DNA of 64,000 bases from Planctomycetes bacterium UBA1662. GTDB lineage: Bacteria; Planctomycetota; UBA8108. Position 1 is the first letter of the stretch, and the number at the start of each line of letters is the position of its first letter. Made by a program: the position numbers and the translations under genes. Under the pieces are notes generated by a model. The model was not told the DNA's origin. It saw nothing but the letters and a program-made list of their open reading frames with translations, and searched no databases. Location: positions 1 through 64,000 of the forward strand of contig DCKY01000187.1 of NCBI GenBank assembly GCA_002320775.1, written 5' to 3'. Below, piece by piece: positions 53,773-63,780 of the stretch.

Positions 53773-54798
53773 ATGAAGACGGTCCTTGTTACTGGAGGGG
53801 CAGGTTTTATCGGTAGTAATCTGGTTCGGCTGATCCTCGCTGAGGAGCCGGACACCAGGGTGCTTACCTACGACCTCCTTACCTACGCGGGAAACCTCGA
53901 TAATCTCAGGAATTGTCTCGAGGATCCACGGCATGATTTTGTCCGGGGAGATATCTGTGACCGCGAAGCCGTCACGGCGGTGCTTGGCTCGGGCAACATC
54001 TCCGAGATCATCCATCTCGCCGCCGAGAGTCACGTTGACCGTTCGATTCTCGGTCCGCGGGGTTTCGCCGAGACGAATGTTCTCGGCACGGTAGTTCTTC
54101 TTGAGGCCGCGCGCGAGGCGGGCGTCGAGCGATTTGTCCAGGTCTCTACCGACGAGGTCTACGGGTCACTGGACTCCGATGGAAGCTTCAGCGAGGAGAG
54201 CCCCCTTGTTCCCAGCTCACCCTATAGCGCCTCGAAGGCCGCCGCGGATCATTTCGTCGAGGCCTTCGGCCGCACCTTCGGAATGGAAGTTCTCATCACC
54301 CGGTGTTCGAACAACTACGGTCCCTGCCAGTTTCCGGAGAAGCTCATTCCTCTGATGATCCGTAACGCCATGAATGATAAGCCCCTGCCGGTTTACGGAG
54401 ATGGTCTCCAGGTTCGTGACTGGATTCATGTGAGTGATCATTCAAGCGCTCTTCTTGCTGTGCTGAGGGGCGGCCGGCCGGGTGAGGTCTATAATATAGG
54501 CGGCGGCAATGAGAGGACGAATCTCGAAGTGGTCCGTTCGGTGCTCCGGCTGCTCGGTAAGCCGGAGAGCCTCATCAGCCATATTGATGATCGGCCGGGT
54601 CATGACCGGCGCTATGCGATGAATTCCTCAAAGATCCAGGCCGAGCTCGGCTGGCAGGCCGGGGTGAAGTTTGAGCAGGGCCTTGAAGACACGATTCAAT
54701 GGTATATGGACAACGCAGGATGGCTTGATTCGGTTGCCACCGGCGAATACAGGGATTTTTACTCGGCCTGGTATTCAGGCGGCAGGACGGCAGGATAA
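53773..54798 (+). CDS. rfbB: dTDP-glucose 4,6-dehydratase
   Basis: This is an extended short-chain dehydrogenase that converts dTDP-glucose to the 4-keto-6-deoxy sugar, the entry to rhamnose and other deoxysugars. It has 341 residues. The NAD site is TGGAGFIGS; the catalytic residues are Asp127 and Glu128 in STDEVYG and Tyr151/Lys155 in YSASK. A TYDLLTYAGNLDNL segment is typical of RmlB. GGAG eight bases upstream of the ATG supports the start. rmlA, rmlC and rmlD are not in the window. It is followed by the MsbA-like exporter. Confidence 0.94.
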   Translation: MKTVLVTGGAGFIGSNLVRLILAEEPDTRVLTYDLLTYAGNLDNLRNCLEDPRHDFVRGDICDREAVTAVLGSGNISEIIHLAAESHVDRSILGPRGFAETNVLGTVVLLEAAREAGVERFVQVSTDEVYGSLDSDGSFSEESPLVPSSPYSASKAAADHFVEAFGRTFGMEVLITRCSNNYGPCQFPEKLIPLMIRNAMNDKPLPVYGDGLQVRDWIHVSDHSSALLAVLRGGRPGEVYNIGGGNERTNLEVVRSVLRLLGKPESLISHIDDRPGHDRRYAMNSSKIQAELGWQAGVKFEQGLEDTIQWYMDNAGWLDSVATGEYRDFYSAWYSGGRTAG

Positions 54799-54874
54799 GA
54801 CGGTGAGGGGCTTTTATTTGCCTCTTCTATAAGGAATTAGGGCCATTGCAGCTTCCTGTTACAATCAGGTACCG

Positions 54875-56860
54875 ATGAAGAAAAGATCACTTCTTTCCAG
54901 ATTCTTCCGGCGTGAGAGGCAGATACCTTTTTCCATCAAGAGCGTTCTGTCTTTCTACCTGAGCCTGATGGGCCGCTATTGGTATCTGCTGGCCTTCATG
55001 TCGATATTTACCCTGTTCTACAGCGCGATCACGGCGCTGCGGCTGGGTTTCATCTCGATCGTGGTGGATGGTCTGCCGACGGTGGAGGATGGAAGCAAGG
55101 GACAATTCGCCAAGTATCTCATCATGCTGTGGGATTGGGGCCTGCCGCAGGTGGAACGAACAGACGATAACCTGCTGGTTTTTCTCGGCGCGATGATCTG
55201 TTCAATAGGTCTCTGCGCGGCGGCTTTTTATTATCTCAAGGAGATGATTGCCCAGCGGATGGTCGTTCATATGCTTGTCGATACCCGCAAGGCGCTCTTT
55301 CGGCACCTGGCCGGCCAGTCAGTTTCGTTCTTTCACAACAGGCGCTCCGGAGATCTGCTGTCGCGTGTGACCAACGATGTCTCGATTGTTCAGCAATCTC
55401 TACTGGGAATCTTTACGGCCATGCTCCAGCAGCCCTTCCTGGTGGTGTCCTATATGGCGACAGCCTACCTTGCCAACAGTCTGCTCTTCTGGTGCACGAT
55501 CCCGGCATATTTCTTTATCATCTATCCCGTCATGAGGGCGAGCCGCAAGGTTCTGCGTCACAGCCGCAAGAGGCAGAAGAAGCTTGGCCTGATCACAGAT
55601 GCTCTTCAGCAGCTCTTCGGCGGCATCAGGATCGTCAAGGCCTTCGGCATGGAGGAGCGTGAGCTGGCTGAATTTGGAGAGAAGAATCGTGAGTTCAAGA
55701 GCTCGTTCCTCAAGAGCAAGAAGGCCCGGGTGGTTGGACGCACGGTGCAGGAGCTGCTTTTCAACCTCGCGCTTGCCGGGCTGCTGATTGGAGGGAGCTT
55801 CCTCATCACCAGCGGGACCCTCACGATCGGAGATTTCTGCGGATTCTGCATGGCTCTCATCATGCTTTTCCAGCCGGTTAAGAAGATGTCCCAGTCCTGG
55901 AACGCCGTTACCGAGGCCCGCCCCGGGGTCGAGCGCGTCCTCGAGGTCCTTAACGAGACGCCTGAGATTCGAGATGTGAGTGACGCGGTCGCTTTTCCGG
56001 AGCGCTTTGAAAAGATCAACTTCTCCGGCGTTGGTTTTACCTACCGCTCGGCCTCCGCGGAACCGGAATCCGCGGGCCACCTCTCGGCCGCGCTCAAGGA
56101 CATCGACCTCGAGGTCACGGAGGGGGAGGTCGTCGCCCTCGTTGGCCCAAGCGGCAGCGGCAAGACGACCTTTGTCGATCTCGTCGCCCGCTTTTACGAT
56201 CCGACCGAGGGCGGGATCATCGTCGATGAGGTCGACATTCGCAACTTCCAGCATGCGTCCTACCTTGAGAATATCGCCATCGTTTCCCAGGAGCCGTTCC
56301 TCTTCAATACTTCCATCATGGAGAACATCCGCTACGGCCGTGATTCGGCTACCGACGGGGAGGTGATGCAGGCGGCGAAGGTGGCGAACGCGCACGAGTT
56401 CATCATGCTGCAGGAGGATGGTTACGAGACCGAGATCGGCGATCGCGGAATGAAGCTTTCAGGAGGTCAGCGCCAGCGCCTCACGATTGCCCGGGCTATG
56501 TTGAAGGACGCGCCGATACTCATTCTCGATGAGGCGACCTCGGCTCTCGACAGCGAGTCGGAGAAGGAGGTGCAGGCGGGCATCAACAACCTCATGCAGC
56601 GCCGGACCACCTTCGTTATCGCTCACCGTCTCTCGACGGTCACGGGTGCTGACAAGATTGTTGTCCTGGACAATGGCCGCATCATGGAAACGGGCTCCCA
56701 TGAGGAATTGCTCAAGCGCGAAGGCAGGTATCATCGCCTCTATACATCGCAGAATCCGAATTACGCGCTCGACAGGCAGTCGCCGATCGCCGCCGGCAAG
56801 GAGTCTTCCTCGGCCGCGGCGGCAACCGCAGCCGAGCGAGAGGAAGAGACTCGGCCCTGA
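54875..56860 (+). CDS. ABC transporter, MsbA-like lipid exporter (fused membrane and ATPase domains)
   Basis: This is a 661-residue half-transporter: a six-helix membrane domain (residues about 25-345) and a C-terminal ATPase. Walker A GPSGSGKTT begins near residue 424, the signature LSGGQRQR is near 528, and Walker B ILILDEATSALD follows. It resembles MsbA and other lipid or glycan flippases, which act as homodimers. The last 40 residues are Ala/Glu-rich and disordered. Its neighbour makes dTDP-deoxysugar, so a lipid-linked glycan or outer-membrane lipid is a likely cargo, but that is inferred. Confidence 0.9.
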   Translation: MKKRSLLSRFFRRERQIPFSIKSVLSFYLSLMGRYWYLLAFMSIFTLFYSAITALRLGFISIVVDGLPTVEDGSKGQFAKYLIMLWDWGLPQVERTDDNLLVFLGAMICSIGLCAAAFYYLKEMIAQRMVVHMLVDTRKALFRHLAGQSVSFFHNRRSGDLLSRVTNDVSIVQQSLLGIFTAMLQQPFLVVSYMATAYLANSLLFWCTIPAYFFIIYPVMRASRKVLRHSRKRQKKLGLITDALQQLFGGIRIVKAFGMEERELAEFGEKNREFKSSFLKSKKARVVGRTVQELLFNLALAGLLIGGSFLITSGTLTIGDFCGFCMALIMLFQPVKKMSQSWNAVTEARPGVERVLEVLNETPEIRDVSDAVAFPERFEKINFSGVGFTYRSASAEPESAGHLSAALKDIDLEVTEGEVVALVGPSGSGKTTFVDLVARFYDPTEGGIIVDEVDIRNFQHASYLENIAIVSQEPFLFNTSIMENIRYGRDSATDGEVMQAAKVANAHEFIMLQEDGYETEIGDRGMKLSGGQRQRLTIARAMLKDAPILILDEATSALDSESEKEVQAGINNLMQRRTTFVIAHRLSTVTGADKIVVLDNGRIMETGSHEELLKREGRYHRLYTSQNPNYALDRQSPIAAGKESSSAAAATAAEREEETRP

Positions 56861-56875
56861 GACCCGGGTCTTTTT

Positions 56876-58192
56876 CTAAAGGTTGCCCAGGATGTCTTCC
56901 ATCTCATCGAAGACCCGGTGGATTTCCTCATCGGTGATGATGTAGGGCGGCAGGAAATAGAGGACGTTACCCAGCGGTCTGAGGAGAATGTCCCTCTTGA
57001 GGAACTCGGTGGCGAGTCTCGGCCCGATGGAGTCAAGGTAGCCGCCGCCTCCAGCGTTCTCCGGTTCTACATCGAGGGCGGCAAGAGTGCCGATGCAGCG
57101 CGTATTGCTGACAGGGGGGAGGCCTTCAAGCTTCCGCAGCCGCTGGCTGAATAGCTCCTCGATCTCGGCGATCCGCGGGAGGATTTTCTCTTCTTCGAAG
57201 ATGTCGAGGTTCTCCAGGGCGATGGCGCAGGCCAGCGCGTTGGCCGTATAGGAGTGACCGTGAAAGAAGGTCTTGCCCCTGTCCTCGCTGAGGAACGAAT
57301 CGTAGATCTCGTCGGTCGAGAGCGTAGCGGCCAGCGGCATGTAGCCGGCGGTGAGCGCCTTTGAGAGGCAGATGATGTCGGGGACGATCGGTCCGTGTTC
57401 GCAGGCGAAGAGAGGCCCGGTACGGCCGAAGCCGGTGAAGACCTCGTCGGCAATCAGGAGTGTCCCGTGACGATCGCAGAGCTCCCGAATCTCGACCAGG
57501 CTGGCCGAAGGCCACACGATCATTCCCCCAGCCCCCTGCAGTTTCGGTTCGATGATGACGGCCGCGACCTTATCTCCTTCGCGCTGGAGTATCTCCTCGA
57601 GGCTTCCATCTCCGTCAGCCTCGAGGCTGGCGGCGGGGGAGGTATCGCGGGAGTCCTTTCGGACGCAGTTGAAGCGACGTGTCGGGAAGAAGAAGGGTGA
57701 GAAGTTGGTGTGGAATACCGGGGAGCCTCCAATCGCCATGGTTCCGAAGGTGTCGCCATGGTAGGAGTTGGTCATCGAGACGAAGAGGGTCCGGTCTTCC
57801 TGCCCCTGGTTTCTCCAGTATTGGGCGGCCATTTTCAGGGCGACCTCGACGGCGGTCGAGCCATCGTCGGAATAGAAGCAGTGGTCGAGCCCGCCGGGGG
57901 TGATGGCCGCGAGCCTGGCGGCCAGCTCCGCCGCTCCCGGATGGGTCGCCCCGGCGAAGATGACCTGCTGGAGCTTTTCCGCCTGGCGGGCCAGGGCCCG
58001 GTTGAGCCGCGGGTTGGAGTGTCCGAGCGAGTTTACCCACCAGGAGGAGATTCCATCGAGGATCCGTTTCCCCTCGGAGGTGTGGAGATAGACACCCTCA
58101 GCACGCTCGATTCCAAGCGGCGGCGGGGCGGTGAGCATCTGGGTATAGGGATGCCAGGCGTGAGCCCGGTCGGCTTCTTTCCAATCTGTCAT
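56876..58192 (-). CDS. bioA: Adenosylmethionine-8-amino-7-oxononanoate aminotransferase
   Basis: This PLP enzyme uses S-adenosylmethionine as the amino donor to make 7,8-diaminopelargonate in biotin synthesis. It has 438 residues. The N-terminus HAWHPYTQM and the SWWVNSLGHSNPRLN segment are the BioA hallmarks, and the lysine in CLSKALTAGYMPLA binds PLP. The conserved SNSYHGDTFGTMA-like piece here reads TNSYHGDTFGTMAIGG. It is the most upstream-numbered, last-transcribed gene of the minus-strand biotin operon, 75 bases after bioD. Confidence 0.96.
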   Translation of the reverse strand: MTDWKEADRAHAWHPYTQMLTAPPPLGIERAEGVYLHTSEGKRILDGISSWWVNSLGHSNPRLNRALARQAEKLQQVIFAGATHPGAAELAARLAAITPGGLDHCFYSDDGSTAVEVALKMAAQYWRNQGQEDRTLFVSMTNSYHGDTFGTMAIGGSPVFHTNFSPFFFPTRRFNCVRKDSRDTSPAASLEADGDGSLEEILQREGDKVAAVIIEPKLQGAGGMIVWPSASLVEIRELCDRHGTLLIADEVFTGFGRTGPLFACEHGPIVPDIICLSKALTAGYMPLAATLSTDEIYDSFLSEDRGKTFFHGHSYTANALACAIALENLDIFEEEKILPRIAEIEELFSQRLRKLEGLPPVSNTRCIGTLAALDVEPENAGGGGYLDSIGPRLATEFLKRDILLRPLGNVLYFLPPYIITDEEIHRVFDEMEDILGNL

Positions 58193-58267
58193 GGACCGGA
58201 GGATACCTGCACACGCCTGTTTTTTTCATCAAGATTTCGAGAAGAGACACCTCGAAGACGCACTTTC

Positions 58268-58936
58268 TCACGCCTCGAAGTAGCGTTTGAGCCGTCCCCG
58301 CGCATCAAATTTCCGGGCGGCCTTTTCGATCGAGGCTCGGCCGAGCCGAGGCAGCCACTCGAGCTCAGCGGTTACCTTGACGTCTCCATATTTCTCGATG
58401 GCGGCCTTGTTCTCCTTGTCCCTGGGACCGACCATGACGACCCCCGCGAGCTCCAGCTCCCGCTTGCGGAGCGCCTCAAGACTCAACAGGGTGTGGTTGA
58501 TCGTTCCCAGCCCGCTTCTTGCAACCAGCAGGCAGGGCAGGCGCATGTCCTGGAGCAGGTGGGAGAGGAGGTAGCCCTGGTCCGTGATTGGCACGTGGAG
58601 GCCTCCGATACCCTCGACTACCAGGTTGCGGCGGGGATCATCGAGGGCATGCTGCACAAGCTTTCCAAGGACCAGCTCGGGGTCGATCGGCCTGGATGCC
58701 AGGCGCGCCGCGAGATGAGGTGAGACGGGAGGATCATAAAGGTAGGCCTCCTCGAGTACCTCGACCCGGTGCCCGACCCATTTGCGGACGAGCCCGGTGT
58801 CGGTGTCGCCATCGGCGCCGGTGGCCAGGGGTTTCCAGTATGCCAACCTGCGGCGCCGGGCGTAGCGGGCCAGCACAACAGCGCTGACAACCGTCTTCCC
58901 AACCTCGGTATCCGTCCCGACGACAACCAGGCTCAT
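58268..58936 (-). CDS. bioD: Dethiobiotin synthase
   Basis: This ATP-dependent carboxylase closes the ureido ring of dethiobiotin. It has 222 residues. The P-loop is GTDTEVGKTVVSA, followed by a conserved lysine in AYWKPLATG; VVEGIGGLHVPI is the expected GAGG-type motif, with Ile replacing Ala. Its ATG overlaps the bioF stop by four bases (58933-58936), so the two are coupled. It lies between bioF and bioA in the operon. Confidence 0.93.
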   Translation of the reverse strand: MSLVVVGTDTEVGKTVVSAVVLARYARRRRLAYWKPLATGADGDTDTGLVRKWVGHRVEVLEEAYLYDPPVSPHLAARLASRPIDPELVLGKLVQHALDDPRRNLVVEGIGGLHVPITDQGYLLSHLLQDMRLPCLLVARSGLGTINHTLLSLEALRKRELELAGVVMVGPRDKENKAAIEKYGDVKVTAELEWLPRLGRASIEKAARKFDARGRLKRYFEA

Positions 58937-60072
58937 ATCGTCTCCTTCCAGGCGAGGAGCTCGAGCAGCGCCGAGGCCAGCCGGTCGATGTCGCCTTCGC
59001 TATGGTTCGCATGTACGGAAATCCTCAATCGTGAGCTTCCTGGCGCGACGGTCGGGGGGCGTACGGCGCGGACATCGAGTCCGGCCTGCTGGAGCCGGTC
59101 GGCGGCCTCCAGCGCATCCTCATTGCCGCCTACGAGCACCGGCACGATGGGGCCGCTGCTGCCTGAGCAGTCCAGCCCCCCGGCGGCGAGGGCATCCCGC
59201 AGTCTCCGGGCCAGCGAGTGAACCCGGGCACGGGGTTCAGGGTCGGCGCAGAGCTCGAGCCCCGCCGCCATCATTGCCAGCAGCAGGGGTGGTGTCGCGG
59301 TGGTGAAGATGAAAGGTCTTGAGCGGTTGACGAGCCACTTTACCAGGGTGTCTGAGCCGGCGACAAACGCGCCGAAGCCGCCGAGGGCCTTGCCGAAGGT
59401 CGAGACGATGGCGGTGCAGCGCCCCTCGATGCCGTATTCTTCCGCGAGCCCGGAGCCGCGTTTGGATCCGAAAAGGCCGGTGGCATGAGCGTCGTCGACC
59501 AGGAGCGAGGCGGAATATTCTTCGGCCAGGGCCGCGTAGCGCTCCAGGGGCGCGATATCTCCATCCATGCTGAAGTAGCTCTCGGTCACGATGAAAGTTC
59601 TGCCGCCAGGGTGTGGACGGGCTAATTCCTGCTCTATGTCGTCAATGTCCAGATGGGGAAAGATGTGTTTCCGGGCTCCGCTGAGGCGCAGGCCGTCGAT
59701 GATGCTGGCGTGGTTGAGCTCATCGGAGAGGACCCTGTCCTGGGGGCCCAGCAGCGAGGTCAGCAGGCCAAGGTTGGCCTGGTAGCCGGTTGGAAAGATG
59801 AGGGCCGCCTCGGCGCCCTTGAACTCGGCTAGCTTTTTCTCGAGCTCGAGATGGGCAGGGTGAGTTCCGCGCAGCAGCCGTGAGGCAGGGGCGGACAGGT
59901 TGTCTTCATCCAGTCCCGCGCGGATTCTCTCCCTGAATCGTTCAGCGGTTGAGAATCCAAGGTAGTCATTCGAGGTGAAATCGATTCCTCCTCCGGGCTG
60001 GAGAGTTCTTTCCAGCCCCTCCGCTTCAATATTCTCCAGGGCGTCTTGAAGGGATTTTTCGAGGTCGCTCAT
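58933..60072 (-). CDS. bioF: 8-amino-7-oxononanoate synthase
   Basis: This PLP enzyme condenses pimeloyl-CoA or pimeloyl-ACP with alanine. It has 379 residues. [11 protein letters not shown] near the N-terminus and [17 protein letters not shown] are characteristic; the PLP lysine is in [12 protein letters not shown]. The [12 protein letters not shown] segment carries the PLP-binding Asp and His. The gene overlaps bioB and bioD by four bases on either side, giving a translationally coupled operon. Confidence 0.95.
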   Translation of the reverse strand: MSDLEKSLQDALENIEAEGLERTLQPGGGIDFTSNDYLGFSTAERFRERIRAGLDEDNLSAPASRLLRGTHPAHLELEKKLAEFKGAEAALIFPTGYQANLGLLTSLLGPQDRVLSDELNHASIIDGLRLSGARKHIFPHLDIDDIEQELARPHPGGRTFIVTESYFSMDGDIAPLERYAALAEEYSASLLVDDAHATGLFGSKRGSGLAEEYGIEGRCTAIVSTFGKALGGFGAFVAGSDTLVKWLVNRSRPFIFTTATPPLLLAMMAAGLELCADPEPRARVHSLARRLRDALAAGGLDCSGSSGPIVPVLVGGNEDALEAADRLQQAGLDVRAVRPPTVAPGSSRLRISVHANHSEGDIDRLASALLELLAWKETI

Positions 60073-61061
60073 GACTCGCCGGCGACGGGCGCGGCGGAGT
60101 CCTTGCGCGGACGCATCCCAAGGCTTTCGAGAAGTTTCTCATCTTCATTCTCGCTTGGGTTGGCCGCGGTCAGAAGCGTTTCTCCCGCGAAGATGGAGTT
60201 GGCTCCGGCGAGGAAGCAGAGCGCCTGGGCCTCGGTCGACAGGTCAATTCGTCCGGCGCTGAGGCGGACCATAGAGCCCGGCATCATGATGCGCGCGCAG
60301 GCGACAGTGCGGACCATCTCAAGGGCTTCGATGGGCTCCTGTTTTTCCAGCGGGGTGCCCTCGATCGCCATGAGCGCGTTGATCGGTACGCTCTCGGGAT
60401 GGGGGTCGAGCTCCGAGAGTACGCAGAGCATCTCCAGCCGGTCGGAGATGCTCTCGCCCATGCCGATGATTCCTCCAGAGCAGACGGTGATGCCTGCGCT
60501 GCGAACATTCTTGATCGTGTCGAGCCTGTCCTGGTAGGTCCTGGTGGTGATGATCTTATCGTAGTATTCCGGCCCCGTGTCGAGGTTGTGGTTGTAGGCG
60601 CTCAGGCCGGCCTCAGCGAGCCGCTCTGCCTGTTCCGGGGTGACCATCCCCAATGTGCAGCAGGCCTCCATGCCGAGTTCCCGTACGCCGGTGACCATCT
60701 CGAGAACCTTGTCGAAGTCTTCACCATCGGCGACCTCCCGCCATGCGGCGCCCATGCAGAAGCGGCTTGCTCCGTTGGCATGCGCTTTCTTTGCCGCGCT
60801 GAGGACCTGGTCTACCGCCAGGAGAGGTTCACGCTCGACCGCGGCCTCGTGGTGGGCGCTCTGAGGGCAATAGGCGCAATCTTCCGCGCAGCCGCCTGTC
60901 TTGATGCTCAGGAGACTGCAGATCTGGACTTCGCAGGGGTTGTGAAATGCGCGATGGATCGTCTGGGCCTGGAAAAGAAGCTCAGGGACGGCCTGTTCGT
61001 AGAGCTCCCGGGCTTCTTCCAAGGTCCAGTCATGACGTGTGGAGGGTTGATTTTCTGTCAT
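60069..61061 (-). CDS. bioB: Biotin synthase
   Basis: This radical-SAM enzyme inserts sulfur into dethiobiotin. It has 330 residues. The SAM cluster cysteines are Cys58, Cys62 and Cys65 in [13 protein letters not shown]. Further BioB signatures are the [12 protein letters not shown] stretch and [17 protein letters not shown], and the late [10 protein letters not shown]. It is the first gene of the operon bioB-bioF-bioD-bioA, preceded by a 122-base region shared with the divergent methyltransferase gene. I see no recognisable BirA or BioR operator there. GAGG about nine bases before the ATG supports the start. Confidence 0.96.
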   Translation of the reverse strand: MTENQPSTRHDWTLEEARELYEQAVPELLFQAQTIHRAFHNPCEVQICSLLSIKTGGCAEDCAYCPQSAHHEAAVEREPLLAVDQVLSAAKKAHANGASRFCMGAAWREVADGEDFDKVLEMVTGVRELGMEACCTLGMVTPEQAERLAEAGLSAYNHNLDTGPEYYDKIITTRTYQDRLDTIKNVRSAGITVCSGGIIGMGESISDRLEMLCVLSELDPHPESVPINALMAIEGTPLEKQEPIEALEMVRTVACARIMMPGSMVRLSAGRIDLSTEAQALCFLAGANSIFAGETLLTAANPSENEDEKLLESLGMRPRKDSAAPVAGES

Positions 61062-61183
61062 ATTTCCATGCCTCGTGGGGGCAGGTTAGCCCATAGGAAG
61101 CTGCAAAGCAGTCACCATTTTGGCCTTTTTGTGCCCTTCAGATAAACCTCTCGGGTGCCGATAACCGAAGAGGAGGGAAGCGT

Positions 61184-62593
61184 ATGATGCGTGAAACAAA
61201 ATCGGCACCAAGACTGCACCGATCGATCTGGTATATGGGCGCCAAGTCCCGTCTGATCCCGGGTTTTCTCGAGCGAGTGCTGGCCGATGAGCTTCCTCCC
61301 GGCGCTACCTTTGTCGATCTTATGAGCGGCAGCGGCGTTGTCAGCGCCTGGTGCGCCGGCATGTACCGGGTCATCTCAAACGATGTGCAGAGCTATTCCG
61401 CCGTGATCGCCCGAAGTCTCATCGGTCATTCTCCCGGGACGCGGGATGATTTTCTTTCAGCGCTCGATCCCGAGGCCGATCTCTTGAGGGTCTACGAGGA
61501 GAACTATGCCCGGCTGGCGGGGTATTACGGGGCCGCTCTCGAAGAGGAGGCCGGCTTTCTGGACGCCTATGAAAGCGGGCGGGCAGATGAAGCCTGGGCG
61601 GCAGGCTACAGGGAGTATCTCCATGCGTCCGCGGCGCTCTATCCGGGAGTCGCTGAGGCGAGTGTCGCCGAGCCTTTTCGAAGCGCCCTGCCCCTGCTGA
61701 GGGACAGGAAGGCTGCAGCGGGAAACCCGGCTTGTCTCGCGGCCACCTACTACTCAAATGTATACTTTGGCCTTCACCAATCTCTGCAGCTTGATTCGAT
61801 CAGGGCGGCTATCGACGCTGTCGATGAAGGGGACCCCTGGCGTGAGCTCAAACAGACCCACTACCTGAGTGCCCTGCTGCATGCGGCCTCCGTTTCCACT
61901 TCGGGCACCAGCCACTTCGCCCAGCCCCGCCATCTCTCCAAGGATAGCGAGCTGCAGGCCATGGCCAAGCGCCGCCTGACGGACATCCGGGAGTCGCTGT
62001 TGGAGTACAGCGCCGCGATCGCCCAGACCGTTCGAGAGACGGTATTTACCGAGGGAAACCAGGTCTTCAACTCGGATTATCGCGAGCTTCTCGATGAGGA
62101 TGGTGTCTTTCAGCTTCCCGAAGGTCCCGGGCTGGTTTATCTCGATCCGCCCTATACGGCTGACAATTACTCGAGGTTCTACCATGTGCTTGAGGTGATC
62201 ACGCGCTATGACTATCCCGAGCTGAAGCGGGGCCGTAACGGCAAGATCCTGCGGGGCCGCTACCCGGTGCTCGCCCACCGCTTCCGTTCGGACTTCTGCA
62301 GCCCGGCGAAGGTAGAGGGTGAATTCCGGATGGTCTTGCGGGCTGTTGCCGCCAGTGGAGCCAAGCTGGTGATCAGCTATTCATCACCAACCGGTCTGCT
62401 GCTGAAGGAGTTTGTCCGCCAGGATTCGAGCGAGCCGCTCGAGAGGTTGAGGCGGCTGTGTGAAGATTTCTTCGAGGGGGTCGAGATCCTGAAGCGGCCG
62501 ACGATGCACTCCGGCCAGGGGGATTCGAATATCGCCATCGATGAGCTGCTGGTGGTCTGCAGCCGGCCTCACTCGCGCAGCCGGGCCTGGTAG
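61184..62593 (+). CDS. D12-class N6-adenine DNA methyltransferase
   Basis: This is a 469-residue member of the DNA adenine methylase (Dam/D12) class. Order of motifs: motif X-like WYMGAKSRLIPGF, AdoMet motif VDLMSGSGVVS and the catalytic YLDPPYTADNYSRFYH. A large insert (about residues 80-200) carries the target-recognition region and is longer than in Dam. No nuclease gene is next to it, so it could be an orphan regulator methylase or part of an incomplete system. GAGGAGGG precedes the ATG. Its last 25 bases overlap, tail to tail, the end of the prephenate dehydrogenase gene. Confidence 0.85.
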   Translation: MMRETKSAPRLHRSIWYMGAKSRLIPGFLERVLADELPPGATFVDLMSGSGVVSAWCAGMYRVISNDVQSYSAVIARSLIGHSPGTRDDFLSALDPEADLLRVYEENYARLAGYYGAALEEEAGFLDAYESGRADEAWAAGYREYLHASAALYPGVAEASVAEPFRSALPLLRDRKAAAGNPACLAATYYSNVYFGLHQSLQLDSIRAAIDAVDEGDPWRELKQTHYLSALLHAASVSTSGTSHFAQPRHLSKDSELQAMAKRRLTDIRESLLEYSAAIAQTVRETVFTEGNQVFNSDYRELLDEDGVFQLPEGPGLVYLDPPYTADNYSRFYHVLEVITRYDYPELKRGRNGKILRGRYPVLAHRFRSDFCSPAKVEGEFRMVLRAVAASGAKLVISYSSPTGLLLKEFVRQDSSEPLERLRRLCEDFFEGVEILKRPTMHSGQGDSNIAIDELLVVCSRPHSRSRAW

Positions 62594-63687
62594 CCTGCCG
62601 CTTCGAGCTCTTCAAGGGCCTGCAGGGCCTGCTCTCGCGTGCCAAAGGCTATGCGGACACTCCCGGTCTCTCCTTCACGAACCTTGACGACGCTCATGTC
62701 CTTGATGTTGAGGCCCTTGCTGTAGAGGTGTCCGGATATGTCGGCGATCATCCCGGGGCGGTCTTCAACGACCACCCTGAGGTCCCAGAGCCGTGTGAGG
62801 AAGCCCTTGGTGTCCCGGGGAAGAGCCGAGCGTGTCTTGCGAGCTTTTTCGAAGCTCTGCTCAAGGTCTTCGATATCAAAGTCCCCGATTCTCTCTGAGA
62901 GCCGCTGGTTGAATTTTTCCAGGAGACCGCGAATCTCCGCTGTATTACTGGAGAGAATATCCTTCCAGATAGCGAAGGGACTAGAGGCGATTCTCGTCAT
63001 ATCGCGAAAGCCCCCAGCGGCCAGGTGGACGGCTTTCTCGCTGTCATCGCCGAGTTCATCGAGGGAGTTGACCAGCTCGACAGCCAGGATCTGCGGCAGG
63101 TGGCTGATGGCGGCGGCGATCAGGTCGTGCTTCTGCGGCGTCAGCACGATCACGCGGGCTCCGGTGAGCGAGATGAAGGCGCCGAGCCTCTGGACCTCGG
63201 GAGACTCTTCACCGCTGGGCGGGGTGAGAACGTAGATGGCATTTTCAAAGAGAAGCGGGTCGGAGGCCTGCACTCCCCGTTCCTCGCTCCCTGCGAGAGG
63301 ATGCCCGCCAATAAAGTGAACGGTTTCAGGGAGCGCCTTCTCGGCGGTCTCCATGATCTCGCGCTTGGTGCTGCCAACGTCCGTGATGACCGTTCCGTCG
63401 CCGAGATCCCGGCCCATCTTCCCGAGCTCTTCGAGCAGCTCGATGATCCTGTTGATCGGCGTTGCCAGGATGATGAGCTCGGACCGCGCCGCGGCCTCAC
63501 CCAGTCGTTCATAGGGAAGGCCTTCATCTATCAGGCCTTTGCGAAGGGCCTCTTCGATCGGTTCAGGCCGGCTGATACCGAGGATCCGTCCCTGGAAGCC
63601 GCGCTTGCGCAGGGCCATGGCGAAGGATCCGCCGATCAGGCCGACGCCGACGATGGTGATGGTCTGGTAGTTTTTTGTTTCAGGCAT
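62569..63687 (-). CDS. tyrA: Prephenate dehydrogenase with C-terminal ACT domain
   Basis: This enzyme oxidises prephenate to 4-hydroxyphenylpyruvate in tyrosine synthesis. It has 372 residues. The Rossmann motif VGVGLIGGSFA is at the N-terminus, and VGSTKREI, GGHPLAGSEERG and LTPQKHDLIAAAISHLPQ match the catalytic core. Residues about 300-372 form an ACT domain (LRVVVEDRPGMIADI), which usually binds tyrosine or another amino acid for feedback control. It is on the minus strand, with a PilZ gene upstream, and its stop overlaps the methyltransferase gene by 25 bases. Confidence 0.93.
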   Translation of the reverse strand: MPETKNYQTITIVGVGLIGGSFAMALRKRGFQGRILGISRPEPIEEALRKGLIDEGLPYERLGEAAARSELIILATPINRIIELLEELGKMGRDLGDGTVITDVGSTKREIMETAEKALPETVHFIGGHPLAGSEERGVQASDPLLFENAIYVLTPPSGEESPEVQRLGAFISLTGARVIVLTPQKHDLIAAAISHLPQILAVELVNSLDELGDDSEKAVHLAAGGFRDMTRIASSPFAIWKDILSSNTAEIRGLLEKFNQRLSERIGDFDIEDLEQSFEKARKTRSALPRDTKGFLTRLWDLRVVVEDRPGMIADISGHLYSKGLNIKDMSVVKVREGETGSVRIAFGTREQALQALEELEAAGYQARLRE

Positions 63688-63780
63688 GACAGGTATTCCC
63701 AGTCGGGGAGTCTACAGCCACGTTGGCGCGGATGGAAGGAAATGGCGATGCCTGTTCCGGATCCTTTGCCGCGGGGGGAC

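Noticed and set aside
61062..61183. BirA or BioR operator upstream of bioB
   Set aside because: I looked for the TTGTAAACC-type palindrome and the TTATMKATAA palindrome in the 122-base gap and found neither. Scattered AACC/GGTTA words are not in operator orientation.
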